NCBI RefSeq assembly: GCF_032854445.1
Contig: NC_088295.1
Coordinates: 42,519,385-42,583,384, forward strand
DNA length: 64,000 bases
Direction of reading: 5' to 3'
Source: Liolophura sinensis
Taxonomy: Eukaryota; Mollusca; Polyplacophora; Chitonida; Chitonidae
In this document: piece after piece, positions 1 through 13,800 of the stretch
Position numbering within the stretch: position 1 is the first letter of the stretch
Layout: each line of letters begins with the position of its first letter
Position numbers and translations under genes: made by a program
The notes under the pieces: generated by a model
Databases searched by the model: none
The model's input: the letters and a program-made list of their open reading frames with translations, nothing else
Told to the model about the DNA's origin: nothing

Positions 1-1543
1 GGGCAAATCAATATACAAGAAATCATAAAACATTTTGTTTATGACGGTGTTGTGCAAAATCCTAATGTGATAACAACTCAAACAAATCCTGTCTCCGGAT
101 ATGCCAAACTCGCACTCAGTGTTACCAAAAAGGGATAAAAAGTAAATCAATGTAGTTTTCGGAAACCTAGCGTGGAGTATGTTTTACGTGTTCAGTGGTG
201 ATTCCTGATATAAAAATGCAGGAAAAGGAACTCTTCTGCAATAGGAGGACATCTGCAACTGTAAAGAAACAAAATGACCGACATACTAAATTGGAATTAC
301 ATGGACACGGGAAGCTGATGACAGATATTCTCTTAGTGAAGTTCGTTTTTAGCTATAATACATTTGTACACATATTCGTTGCGTGAGGAAGGCTCTCAGC
401 AGACAACCATTTACCAGATAACAGTGAGAGGTGACTTCCGCATAGGCTTAACCCGATTAGTCGGTTCGTCTGCAGTGTGCATTGTGCATGTAGATTCTTT
501 GTTTGGCGTGGTCATTCTGTGAAACAGTGTTTGTAATTTAAAGTTTGTAATAGACATTGCCTGTCTTAATACTTTTTTCAATTTCATTCATGAATATATT
601 TAGAGATGTACATATAGGCCCACTAGTTGGGAGACCTGCATACCCCATTGTCGGTAACTTGACCCCATGTGGTGAGGATTAGCAACAAGAGATGCCAAGT
701 GTCATGCAGGGTAATGAAATGGGCGGGGGGGCTAATCACTCTCTTCTGTTATCTTGCAGCCAACTTAGATCGTGCGAAAGTAAACAACAGTAACTCACAT
801 GTGAAACTTTACGTCATTTACCATAGTTAATGTGACACTATATACTGTATTTTTCCCTAAAATTGGTTGAAATTTACTTGTGGTGCAAATTTTTTTCAAA
901 TATCTTATCATCCAACTTTCCATGAAATAATAAACTACAAACATCCACCCAAAATTAATAGAACTCTGACAAGTAAGTAAAATGAGTGAGTTCCATGTAG
1001 TTATGCAGTAGCACGTGATATTTGCCATCTACAGTCGGGTTATTCATCTCTTACACAAAATGAAAATGAGGGTTTTTTTTGTGCAACTGATTCATTATTC
1101 ATGAATCAGAAACAAATTTGAAAGAGGAAAGTCAGAAAACACTTGGATGATGTTTGATTGCAATAGCAAAACAATTGTCAAATTATCTAGAATGAGAATT
1201 TGCAAAGTTTGTTTTGTTGTTTTGATGTTTGCAGTAAAAATGAAGCAATAGGTACAATTGGTGTAAAAGTTGTTTCCAGAGTCAGTAATATAACTTTTGG
1301 CTAAAAAGACATGTTCATTTTTATTCATGAAGGTACATAGTGAAAGATAGTTATTTACACTAGGAATGGCTACCACAGCATATAATCTTGACAACCCCAT
1401 CAATAAATGTATATACAGAGAGGTATAAGCAGTTTGCATTTATTTTAACATGGATAAAATAATAAAAACATTATATTTGTACAGTGTGAAAACTTAATCA
1501 GTTTTCTTGGTTCCAGACGTACTAGTATGGTTTTTGTTGACAG
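1..1543. other. No gene resolved (5' flank or intron of SENP gene)
   Basis: AT-rich sequence with only short open frames, none with family resemblance or convincing splice edges. The first recognised coding exon of the SENP gene begins at 1544 in phase 0 and has an acceptor in front of it, so the start codon and earlier exons lie either upstream of the window or undetected here. I treat this stretch as probable intron. Confidence 0.4.
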
Positions 1544-1883
1544 ACTCTGGCAGAGGATGAGTTTAAAGTCTGTAAGAACTGTGGGGCGTTAACCAAAAGT
1601 GTCAACAAGTGTGAATCCTGTCAAAAAATAATAACAGCTCAAGACAAGACTGTCAAAAGGGTAGGCCCCCCTCAGACAACCCTGAAAACATCTTCACAGG
1701 CAAACATACTGAGCAAAAAAACTTTTTATGGTAATAAGCTGTCTGAAATGAGTCAGCCGTATGGATGGAGTTCCAGTGAGAGAAGCTGTGGAGGTGGGGT
1801 CCCCAGTAACACAAGAAGGTCAGAGGGCAAAGCTGCTAGAGGAAGGCCCGCAAAGAAACGGGTGAAGACAAAATTAGAACCAG
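1544..1883 (+). CDS. SENP exon with Cys4 zinc-knuckle-like motif and basic GRPAKKR patch
   Basis: Opens in phase 0 after the acceptor ttgttgacag and ends phase 1 at CCAG|GTAAAG. An upstream acceptor at 1516 would give an in-frame TAG, which decides the start. The translation has [19 protein letters not shown], i.e. C-x2-C-x9-C-x2-C, which fits a zinc-ribbon or knuckle. Near its end is [11 protein letters not shown], an AT-hook-like or nuclear-localisation patch. This part is poorly conserved in the family, so its assignment rests on continuity with the next exon: phase 1 joins correctly. Confidence 0.7.
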
Positions 1884-4800
1884 GTAAAGCCCGGGAACAC
1901 GCAGCTCATTGGAGTGCAGTTTAATGCATGGAATAGTCAGGTCCATTGTGTATCTTTCAGTTTTCAATATAGTTTTTTTGATAAATTTATCGTAAATGTA
2001 CTTTTGTATTGCTATTAGGGCTATTATACATAGTAGTTTGAAATTCTGCTTTGCCTCTTATCAGTTTTACAAATAATACGCTCTTGCCTGGTGAGACTTA
2101 GACAAACTTTTATAGTTATACTATTTGTTGCACTACATGTATTTTATCCTATGTTGTGTACAGTTTCGCTTTGCTGACCATGGGCAATAGATTTTAAAGG
2201 CAATCACTACTGTATAGTGAAAACTTCTCAGTCAGTCATTTTATAAGCTATGAGATTGCTCAAACAGTCTGTGAATGCTTTCTGTCTGTTGTAATGACCT
2301 AATGACGCGGTTTTATGATTTCAGAAACAGTAACAATATCATCCGATGAAGAAGACAGTGGGGCTGTAGGTAGTGACCAGAACAACACATATGTTATTAG
2401 TAACTGTAGTATGAACACAAGCTTGTCAGATGGTGCCAGTATGCCCCAGTCTGACACAGGCACAGATAGCAAACCTAATGGCAAGGAGCAAAATGATGAC
2501 CACAATACCTCAGCATGCGAAGAACCCAACCCTAGCTCAACTGCACCTCAGTCGACATGTGCAAGCCCAGAAAAATCTGTAGAGGACAATGACTTTAGCA
2601 TATTTGAATATCTGAATCGTCAGAGTGAAACAAGACGCAATAAGATGGAAGATGCGGTAAGTACAACTATTTTCAGTGTAAGTAAGTTTTGAAATCTTCC
2701 CACATTACTTTACTCAATTTAGGAAGAGGAGGTTGAAAAAAACGGTATTGATACTCTTTTTTCAACAGATGTTGAATCATTTTGTTGAAGAGATAAAACA
2801 TGGCTTAAAATGCTCATTTATTTATTTATTTGATTGGTGTTGTACGCCATGCTCAAGGATATTTCACTTACGTGATGGCGGCCAGCATTGTGGTGGGAGG
2901 AAAGTCGGCAAAGCTGGAAGAAACCCACGATCATTCGCAGGTTGCTAGGAGACCTTCTTATGTACAGTGGGAGAGGGTGAACTGGGACTCGCCATAACGG
3001 TTGCCTTGGTGAAATACTCCTGGGTCATAAAAAAAGTTTTCCTATTTCCTATGCAGCTATTTTTTAATTCATCTCCTGGTGTGTATTAGCCGGTGTTAGT
3101 CAGATCTAATTAAAGCCTTTTGGCTCCGCATGAACTTCTGTTTTATTAATATCAGTCTTTGTTAATTTTACTTGTGACATACATGCATTAAAAATGACAC
3201 ATTAGATAATGTTTAAAAATAAAACATTGAAATGTATTTGACTGTGTATTTGTTGAACAGTCTGGCAACATTCCTCTGAAGGTGAGGAAGGTTAAAGCCC
3301 CCAAAGTTGATTATAGTGAGAGTTTCCTGCTCAAGGATCCCAGTGTGACGCTCAGTGTACGCTGTGTTCGCATTGGCTGTCTCAAAAGTGCTCCTGTGGA
3401 ACCAGTCTTCCTCTCCAAAGATGGATTCTATATGAAACTAGAATGTAAGTTTTGAAGGGAATAAATTTCCACTAAAATGAGGTATCGGTACCAGGACATT
3501 TCAGATGAAAGACCATTTATCACCATCCAGTAAAATAGTTAAGTTTGAAATTTATGTATTCTTTGTTTTTTTAGAATATTTTCAACTGAGTGAAATGTTC
3601 TTAAAACATTGAATTCAACTATGGTGTGTTGAGACTCAGTATGTATTAATTGGGTGACACCAGCATTTTTGGTATTTTTGGAAATTCCTGAGAGGGTTAG
3701 CACGCCAGCCCTGCGCAGTCACCCTGGAGCCCCCAACTATTGCGGTCGGTGTGAGTTCAAGTCCTGCTGATGTTGGCTTCATCTCCTGCAATACCTGAAA
3801 GGTCTGACAGCAACCTGTGGATGGTTGTGGGTTTCCATCGGGCTTTGCCTGTTTTTCTCCCATTATAATGCTGGCCGCCGACGTATAAGTGAAGTATTCC
3901 TGAGTACAGGGTAAAACACCAGTCAAATAAATAAATAAAACAAAATCCATTGTGCAAATGCATTCATATCTATACGTGCATGCGCATTTAAATTCTTGAG
4001 TCTAGCAGCCTGTTTGTATGAAGTGTCAATATGGCTACTGTAAATTCCAGTGTTTTAAATGCATTTTACTCAGTTTAAAAAAACAAATCCAAAAAAAATA
4101 AAATGTGGAACTTTTTCCTGGACAGTGTATCGTGGTCTATAATGACCTTTCTTCTGACAAATAAAGGTGTCTTCAGCTGAACCCAGAACTTCAGTGGGAT
4201 TCAGTATGTCAAAGTTTTGGCTTTGCCAAGTACAGTGTGTACTGTGACTTGGTGGAGTGCCATGGTTGGTGTCTCTTGCATGGCGTTACAGTGAGGCACC
4301 ATGCACTCATTGGGACCACTCAATTATACGGAGATGACATCTGATTGTTGATATGATCAAAATGGAATTGAAATTTCATGCCAGCAAATTAACAAGCTTC
4401 TTGTCTGCATATCCTTGCCAGTTTTAACATTCCAATAAATACATATGTAATCACTTCTTCCTTCCTAAGTTCACTTACTTACAAGGAAGTTATGTATAAA
4501 ATACCATGATAACACATCAGTATAGGTTAAACCTGTATCATTTCTGGGACTGGTTGTCCGGCAGCCTATTAAACATCTATTATGGCAAATCCCCGATCAG
4601 CCAAACCATTAAATTCTCTGGTGTGGCTAATAAATCGGTGAAAAAATATGGACTTCATGCGACAACAACAACAATAATGTTGTAATGGCTGAAACTGCAC
4701 TGTTATAGAAAGTACACTATATTTATGGTGGTATTCCCTAGGTCATGAGAACTGCTGTGAGGTTCAGGTCAAGCCTTTAGATATCAACACTGTGGCACTA

Positions 4801-7800
4801 CACCTGATGAACCGGTTACCTGTGATTTACCTTTACCTGACCCCACAGGCTGGTCACCGACTGAAAACAGAGCTTAAACCCTGCTCAGCCAAGACTGATT
4901 TCTTTGATCCAGCATCCCCAGGTAAGGCAGAAATTCCTGTAATCCTGTACCTGTAATTTACCTGTAATCAGATTTATTGATTTAGGTTTCAGGAAGTGTT
5001 TGTCTCGGATTAATTGTTTGCATATTGTGTTTCTAAGGGAAACAGTTGTTGCATATGACTTTTGTACAAGGAAAGGTGTATTTGTTTCTTTTATGGTATT
5101 TTCTTACTAGACAATGGCCATCATTATCGGGGAGGAGAAACAAGAAAAGGGGACTTGAAGCAAAGATATCGCCTGTAGATTGTGTTTATTGCCCTATAAT
5201 TCAGTTGGCTGAAGTATTTCATTGAAAAGATAAATCACTGAGCTATCTACCAAACACATATAAAACTAGTGGTATCCCTATAAAGGTTATTATTATAAGA
5301 CAGAGGCATCTACATTTATCCATTGTCCATTGCTTCTTTTGAATTGACCAATTTCACAGCTGAGGGTTAGCTAATTGACCAGTTGACCGTCATACCTCCA
5401 AGTCATCTTAAGCTAGTTGGAAAGTGTTATTTAAAATAACACAGCCTGCTCCACAGTTGTGTTTGTCAAACTGACCAGAACAGCTCTCTGGAAAGTGAAG
5501 TGGAAACGTCAGTGCTGGAAACCTGTAACACCTTCATGGCTGATGGTCAGTTTCACAAATGTTTGGCCATTGAGGTATATTTGTACCATTCCCGGACTCA
5601 GAAGTGTGGGAAAATGCATAAAATAAATACAATTTGACATCTCACCACTAGCAGGAAAAAAGCCAAACTCCAGCCCTTTTTTTATGAGATTAATCCTGTT
5701 GTGGAAGTGAATAATGTGTCTATTAAATAAAATGCGTCTCAAATCACATACTTGTACAATATCACCTCTGTACAGGTTTCTGAATGGCCTGTTCAGCAGC
5801 AGTTAAACTTTACAAATCTATTGCCTGATTACTATAATTCCTTGACCTTCCCAGACTTCCCGAAGAAGTTCATAACGTTGCTTTTGGAGCGTCAGACAGA
5901 TAAGAATGACCACAAGACGCTTCTAGGGATCCTGGAACACTTCCGTAGTCTAAAGCCACACCGTGACAACTTCATACAGATGCTGACCTGTGACCAGGCA
6001 CAAAACGTGCTTGTTCAGACCAGCATCCAGGACAGCAGTAAGAGACCCAAGAACACGGCAGCCACAGCTAAAAGCCAGGAGGCTCCCAAGGAAGAGGCAG
6101 GCCAGTGTGCTGCTGACCCCAAAGTCATGTGCCCAGGAACAGTAGAGAAGTATGCTTGCACCTTGTTTCCTTAATTAGAGGGTAGTGGTTTTACTGAGTA
6201 TCGGTTCCCTAGCAGTGGAGACTATGGGGTTTATCCTTATTGGTCAGTCCATCAGTGTCGGTCCCATCACAAATCAGTTTTTCAGATTTCTGCCCAAAAA
6301 TGGGTCATCATATTGACTTGAAACTTGGCTTAACCATGACAAGGTACAGATGATGTGAATTGGTACATTTATTTTTGAGAAAACAATACTCGTATTTCTG
6401 TGTTTTGAGACATTTTCTTTGTTGGATTAAATTGACATTTGGAACATTGTCTCATATTTACCTGGATCTGGATGTAGTTTTTCTAAGCAATTCTTCGCCA
6501 TTTGAAATAGAAGCGAAATACGGAGTATTGCACTTCTGTAGTACGCTAATTTGTACATCTAGGTCTGGCATAGTTTTACATTGCTAAAGTGCCTTGTGCA
6601 TGTAGTTAGTACATGTAATCCAAGCCTTGCTTCAGCCCAAATATGCTTTGGGCTGAAGTGAGATAAATTGTTTATCTTTTATGCCGTTTGGAATTGATTG
6701 TAATCTTAACACATGTATAATGGACTGAACAAAGAGTTTTGTTTGCTTTCAGACTTTTCACATACCGACCAGTGTCGGAGCGGGGTGGAATTTCCATCAG
6801 CACTGAGGACTTGTTTTGTCTGAGAGAAGGAGAGTTTCTCAATGATGTCATCATCGACTTCTACCTGAAGTGAGTTTTTACTATTGTGATGTGTGCTCAG
6901 TGTACTGATGCTGATTTCACTTGATGCCCCTCTTCACCTGACAACTCCTCACTTGACACGCCTCTCCCCACCTGACTGCCCTCCTCACCTGACTACCGTT
7001 TTCACACCTGACTACCCTCTCCTCACCTGACTCGACTCTCCTAAACTGAATTGCCTCTCCTCACTACCCCTCCTCACCGGACAACTCCCTCTTCACCTGA
7101 CGACCTCCTCTTCACCTGACTACCCCCTCCTCACCTGACTACCCCCTCCCATACTTACTCACCCTCTCAAGAAATTTGTTGATATACAAATCAGCAATAA
7201 TACACAGATCCAGTAAATGTGCCACTATCCAATTTCAATTTCAATTCAAGGTATTTGGTGAATGAAGTGTTGAGTGAAGAAGACAGGAATAGGACGTATG
7301 TGTTCAGCTCATTCTTCTACAAGAGACTGACACAACGACAGGGACGACTTTCTCCTGACGACAAGCAGCAGATGGAGTATGTACTATCACGAGTCTTGTT
7401 TCCCCAAATTTTAACAAAGCCACTGTCCACTGTCTCTAACTGGATCTTTTTGGCTTATTTATCACATTAGACAGTGTTTTTATTAAAACGTTGGAAATTT
7501 GTAGCTCTGCTGGTAAACTTTGTTATTGTAGAAAGTGTGTATTTTGGTCTTTGTTGTGTAATTTTAAGACACTGTTGAACACATCACATTCATATCAGCT
7601 GTATGTGCTGTAAAATTTTATGTATATGATAATTTTATGTGTAAGTTAGAAAATCTCTCTGCTGTGTACCTTTCGAATAGCCGGTACATCATGGAGAAAG
7701 AAATATCACTGTTTTTGTTCTTTTTTTCTGCTTTCAAGTCTAAAGGAGAGGCGTCATGACCGAGTGAAAACGTGGACTCGTCACGTGGATTTGTTTTCTA

Positions 7801-10800
7801 AAGATTTTATTATTGTTCCTATAAATGAACAGTAAGTGTTATAGAAGTGAAGATGTTTTCCTAATATTAGTTTAAAAATCATGTTTTTGTATCTATGATA
7901 CATTTTGTATGTACATCAGTTTGTGTGTACACCAATTAAGATGCCAACAAGTCCCAACTCTCACTGCTGTCAATGCCTTGGGGCTAAGGAGAGCACTCCT
8001 AAGCCACTTTGATGGCCTGGCCTGAATTTTTTTTAGAGATTAGTAACCCTCCACCAGTTTGGCGTGCCCATCGCTCCATGTTAAATATATATGTGTCACG
8101 TTTGGAGTAAGATTCACTAATTTTAAGGCCCATGGTTTACACAGGTTTCCTTCATCCAAATAATCTGATCATTGTTGTACATTACAAAACAATCAGATAT
8201 AAAAAGCATTGCACTAAGAAGCTTTTATGGGCATAGTATTGGCACAAATGTTTTGGTAGCATTTATTGTGTGTGATGAATGGGCGGTCGCTAAGTGGATT
8301 AGTGGGTGGGACACATGAGGTGAGGAGTCGGGCCCAGCCTTGAGCATTGTATAAAAGAGAAATTCTTAGGTGTAATAATTAACAACAATCTGAATCAACT
8401 AAATGTATAAATAATTGTTATTACTAATGTGAGTATGTTCACTCACGTACAGCTCACACTGGTTTCTGGCCATCATCTGTTTTCCTGGTCTGATATCTGT
8501 GAGGTCAAGAGCACAGAAGCAGCTGAACACCACCCCTACCTCCTCTCCGTCGGTTGACAATACTCCTCACTCAGAGGTACGTACATGAACTATGGATACA
8601 TTGTTAACTTTGTGAACACCACCCCTACCTCCTCTCCGTCGGTTGACAATACTCCTCACTCAGAGGTACGTACAAGAACTGTGGATACTTTGTTAACTTT
8701 GTGAACACCACCCCTACCTCCTCTCCGTCGGTTGACAATACTCCTCATTCAGAGGTACGTACAAGAACTGTGGATACATTGTTAACTTTGTGAACACCAC
8801 CCCTACCTCCTCTCCGTCGGTTGACAATACTCCTCATTCAGAGGTACGTACAAGAACTGTGGATACATTGTTAACTTTGTGAACACCACCCCTACCTCCT
8901 CTCCGTCGGTTGACAATACTCCTCACTCAGAGGTACGTACAAGAACTGTGGATACACTGTTAACTTTGAACACCACCCCTACCTCCTCTCCGTCGGTTGA
9001 CAATACTCCTCACTCAGAGGTACGTACAAGAACTGTGGATACACTGTTAACTTTGAACACCACCCCTACCTCCTCTCCGTCGGTTGACAATACTCCTCAT
9101 TCAGAGGTACGTACAAGAACTGTGGATACACTGTTAACTTTGTGAACACCACCCCTACCTCCTCTCCGTCGGTTGACAATACTCCTCACTCAGAGGTACG
9201 TACAAGAACTGTGGATACACTGTTAACTTTGTGAACACCACCCCTACCTCCTCTCCGTCGGTTGACAATACTCCTCACTCAGAGGTACGTACAAGAACTG
9301 TGGATACACTGTTAACTTTGTGAACACCACCCCTACCTCCTCTCCGTCGGTTGACAATACTCCTCACTCAGAGATAGGTACAAGAACTGTGGATACATTG
9401 TTAACTTTGTGAACACCACCCCTACCTCCTCTCCGTCGGTTGACAATACTCCTCATTCAGAGGTACGTACAAGAACTGTGGATACATTGTTAACTTTGAC
9501 CACCACCCCTACCTCCTCTCCGTCGGTTGACAATACTCCTCATTCAGAGGTAGGTACAAGAACTGTGGATACACTGTTAACTTTGTGAACACCACCCCTA
9601 CTTCCTGTCTGTCGGTTGTCAATAATCCTCACTCAGAGGTACGTACAAGTACTGTAGATACACTGTTAACTGAAATCTTACCCCACAGGTGGTCTGGGTA
9701 CAAGTACATTGTGAGTACATTATTCCCCCAAAAACAAGGACCACCAACCACCTGCCACCACCACCCCCACCCCGCTTCCCAGTCTTGTGAATAAATTCAG
9801 TTTTTTAAAGGGCATTGCTTCTTTTTTTTCCAGATTTTGGACTAACATAATGTCCATATGTTATATTGTTATAATGTGAGCATGTTCGAGCTGCCCAGTA
9901 TATTCCGAATAACTACAAAAGTTTAGGAGCCCAGGGTGGGGGGGTTGGGGGGGCAGCATGTCATCTTCTCATTGTGTGACTGTCTTGTGATTTCAGTCTA
10001 TGGAGACCAGTGATGATGGTAGTGAGAGCAACACTACAAATCCAGTGGATCAGTTCCCCTCTTCTCATGCACAGTAAGTCTGTCAACATGCATCACTCAG
10101 CCAGACTTTTTGATGTTTGTTCTTTTTACACTTGCTCAGTCATCTACACACCCTGATGTGGAAAACTCCATTGCACGGTAGCTGTAAATTGCTGGGTCAG
10201 CTGGAGCCTGATGTGGATAAGGTGACACCACCCTCTTACACAGTAGCTGTAAATTCCTGGGTCAGCTGCAGCCTGATGTAGATCAGGTGACACCATCCTC
10301 TTACACAGTAATTGTAAATTGCTGGGTCAGCTGTAGCCTGATGTGGATAAGGTGACACCACCCTCTTACACAGTAGCTGTAAATTCCTGGGTGAGCTGCA
10401 GCCTGATGTGGATAAGGTGACACCACCCTCTTACACAGCAGCTGTAAATTGCTGAGTCAGCTGTAGCCTGATGTGGATACGGTGACACCACCCTTTTACA
10501 CAGCAGCTGTAAATTGCTGGGTGAGCTGCAGCCTGATGTGGATAAGGTGACACCACCATCTTACGCAGTAATTGTAAATTGTTGGGTCAGCTGGAGCCTG
10601 ATGTAGATAGGGTGACTCCACCCTCTTACACAGCAGCTGTAAATTGCTGGGTGAGCTGCAGCCTGATGTGGATAACATGACACCACCCTCTTACACAGTA
10701 ATTGTAAATTGTTGGGTCAGCTGGAGCCTGATGTGGATAAGGTGACACCACCATCTTACGCAGTAATTGTAAATTGTTGGGTCAGCTGGAGCCTGATGTG

Positions 10801-13800
10801 GATAAGGTGACACCACCCTCTTACACAGTAGCTGTAAATTGCTGGGTGAGCTGCAGTCTGATGTGGATAAGGTGACACCACCCTCTTACACAGTAGCTGT
10901 AAATTGCAGCTGGAGCCTGATGTGGATAACGTGACACCACCCTCTTACACAGCAGCTGTAAATTGCTGGGTGAGCTGCAGCCTGATGTGGATAAGGTGAC
11001 ACCACTCTATTACACATTAGCTGTGTAGCTTACAAGGTCAACTGCTTCCTGGTGTGGAAAAGGTGACACAAAACTGTTACCCGCTAGCTGTATCTTGCTA
11101 GGTTAGCAATAAACTGATTTGAAAAAGGGATAATTGCGAAACATACACAGCATCTGTACCATGTTGAGCCAGCTCCAATCTGATGTTGAAAACATGACAT
11201 CACACTATTACACTATGGCTGTGCATGTAGCTTGCTGGGACAACTGCAGCCTCAGGTAGAAAACTTGAATTTACAGGTATCATACATGCATGGCTTGAAA
11301 TGAACTTGTGCATCTTTGCACCCATTATTTTAATCACTACCTTGCCTATTAAGCAGCTTAGTGTATTTCAACTTATTTTTCTCAAGTATCTGTCAAGCAG
11401 AAGTGCTTCTGTTTCTCTGCATTATCTTTTGTTTTGGTCAGAAGCTCAGAAATAAATGTACACATATGACAATTGTTAATCAGTTTTGCTTGTCCCATCT
11501 ATGATTCTGGCTGATTTCCTGCTGTTTCAGACCCTGTATTTTGGTGTTTGATTCACTGGCCGGCCCAGCAAGGACAACTGTGGTTAAAACACTCAGAGAG
11601 TAAGTATGATACCATATCCTGCAGGAGAATAAGGTTGGAGTCGGTTATGTTTGAGTCGGTTATGTTTGAGTCGGTTATGTTTGAGTCGGGTTTGTATGTG
11701 TAAAGAATTTTAGGTACACAGGTCAGTGGAAATCAACTGCAGCGAGATGCTTAATAGACAAACACAGAATAGATTTATTTTATTTGTTTATTTATTTGAT
11801 TGGTGTTTTATGCCGTACTCAAAAATATTTCACTTATACGACAGCGGCCAGCATTGTGGTGGGAGGAAACCGGGCACAGCCTGGGCAAAACCCACAACAA
11901 TCTGCAGGTTGCTGACAGACCTTCCCACTTACCACAGTAGACAAGACCCTATATACCTGGGTTAATTTTCATTCTGGTGAAGCATTGTCCTTAAACCTCA
12001 GTCAGGATTGTTAAGTGGGGTAGATGGCCCTTTTTTTCTTTGACAAACTGCCTAAAGTATTCTATTATTCAGTTAATAGTGCAAACTCAGTCTTCATGAA
12101 GTGTACGTAGTGTTAAGTATCATCTGTGAAACTGAAGGCTGTCAAAAAATCTTTGAGTTGGAATTGGGGGTGCTGAGCTGGTTCTGGGTTCCCAGTATGT
12201 CCATTGATGACGTCATTTCTGAATATATCCGATCACTGATGGAAAATATGCATGAAGTAAGAGATATAAAATATTCCCAAAATTGAAAATAAAGTTCTTT
12301 TTTTTTACACATCTTTCCTTAAAACCATACTCTTCATTTCGTAGTACTTTTTCATGGATCCTTTAACCCATATCCGCCCAAGTACGGTGTACGCCGTACG
12401 TGTTTTGAAAGCTGAATATGCCCAGATACGGGGTATTCCGTATCATCATTTAGGTCACGCTTTTCTTGGCTTGGGGAATCCCCGTAGCATTGATGTGACG
12501 TCAGATCTGCTTCAGTGGGCTTCCGTTGTAGTTGCAGTCTTGTGTTTTGCGATTTTGAAGAAATTTACATCGATTGTTCAGTAAAATTAGTGGACAGTGC
12601 AGGCGGGGCGTGGCAGGTTTTGTTTACACACGTGTTTACCCTGTGCGGACTGAGCATCTCGCGCTGTTGGAGGTGATTTTTGTGTGTAAAAATGGCATTC
12701 AAAGGAAAAACGAGAGACTTGCCCAAGCTATCAACAGTGGAGGAGATATATCGCAGCTCTTTAGTGATGATTCTGAAAGTGAAATTGAGTTTGATTCTGA
12801 TGTGTCAGACGTCTATGTGCTGCATAGTTTTGGTGACAACGGAGATGTCAACACCAGTAGGCCTAGGCCTAGATCAACTACTAGCAATGGTAATGTTGCT
12901 GATGGTAGTGATAATGACAGTGACACTGACATTGGCGATGTAGATCTACATGATAATTCTTCTGAATCAGATGACCAGTCTATTCCTGCACGTTCTCGTC
13001 CACGCAAAAGAGGTCGACCCAGAGGCCCAAGGAAAAGGTCAACAGTTCCCAGTCCTCCCAGGGTGTGGACAGACAACTTGACTGTAAATGTCCCTAAAAG
13101 ATTTACTGGCCCTGCACCTGGCCCTACTCAAGACCACTCAAATAAGAGTGTCCTAGAAATATTTCAACTGTTTTTCACTGAGGAGTTTATTTCAGAAACT
13201 GTTCGATTGACAAATCTGAACTACGAAAAAAAACACACAGAGAAGCCTGAAAAAAATAAGTCTTCTTTCCCACCTTTGACAAACGCTGAACTAAATGCAT
13301 GGTTGGGGCTGGTTGTGGGTATGGGACTTTTACACATCTCGAAATCCAAAAATCTCCAGTCAGAGTTCGTTCTCTTGGCATACCGGTACAGCCGATAAAC
13401 TAATCAAAGAATAATATAATTGATCACTCAATACATCAATCCATGAGTGTGAATGAAATCCTGGGTTCAAAAGTTACTTTATTTGATATGATCTGTGGCC
13501 CCATCTGCATAGAATAACATCTTGGTATTTTCAAATGTGTCCAATTACATGTCATACAATGTTTGCAAAAATTGATTTGAGCCATGATATTTGATGAGAA
13601 TATCCCCAAAATAAATCAATTTACCTGGACAGAGTGATTGATAGTCTGTAATTTTATTTTATTGTGTTTATGGACATGTTACATGGTTACTGTACATTGA
13701 AATGGAGCTGTAACACTTCTGGATATTCTAACTTGTGTAGTGACGTTATATTTCAAAACAACACACCTGTAATTAATTCTCACCTGTTACCTTATACTGT

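Noticed and set aside
1095-1439. 114-codon minus-strand frame
   Set aside because: AT-rich, low-information sequence antisense to the SENP upstream region; no splice edges or motifs.
3636-3963. Open frames giving FIYLF-D-W-YFTY-like peptides at many places
   Set aside because: Reverse translations of the SINE family 1 core and tail, recurring at every copy (2816, 11776, 23585, 45190 and others).
8525-9675. Regularly spaced repeats resembling a CRISPR array
   Set aside because: Units are head-to-tail over their full 89 bp with no unique spacers, in a eukaryotic intron; it is a tandem duplication of an exon edge.
9690-9720. Acceptor TTACCCCACAG at 9690 as the start of an extra SENP exon
   Set aside because: The following sequence gives no family-like reading and no good donor; phase already fits directly from 8576 to 9997.
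12680-12943. ATG-initiated frame starting [12 protein letters not shown]
   Set aside because: Soon becomes hydrophobic and unlike any transposase; the true reading is the overlapping frame that ends at 13398. The ATG probably marks the old start before a frameshift.
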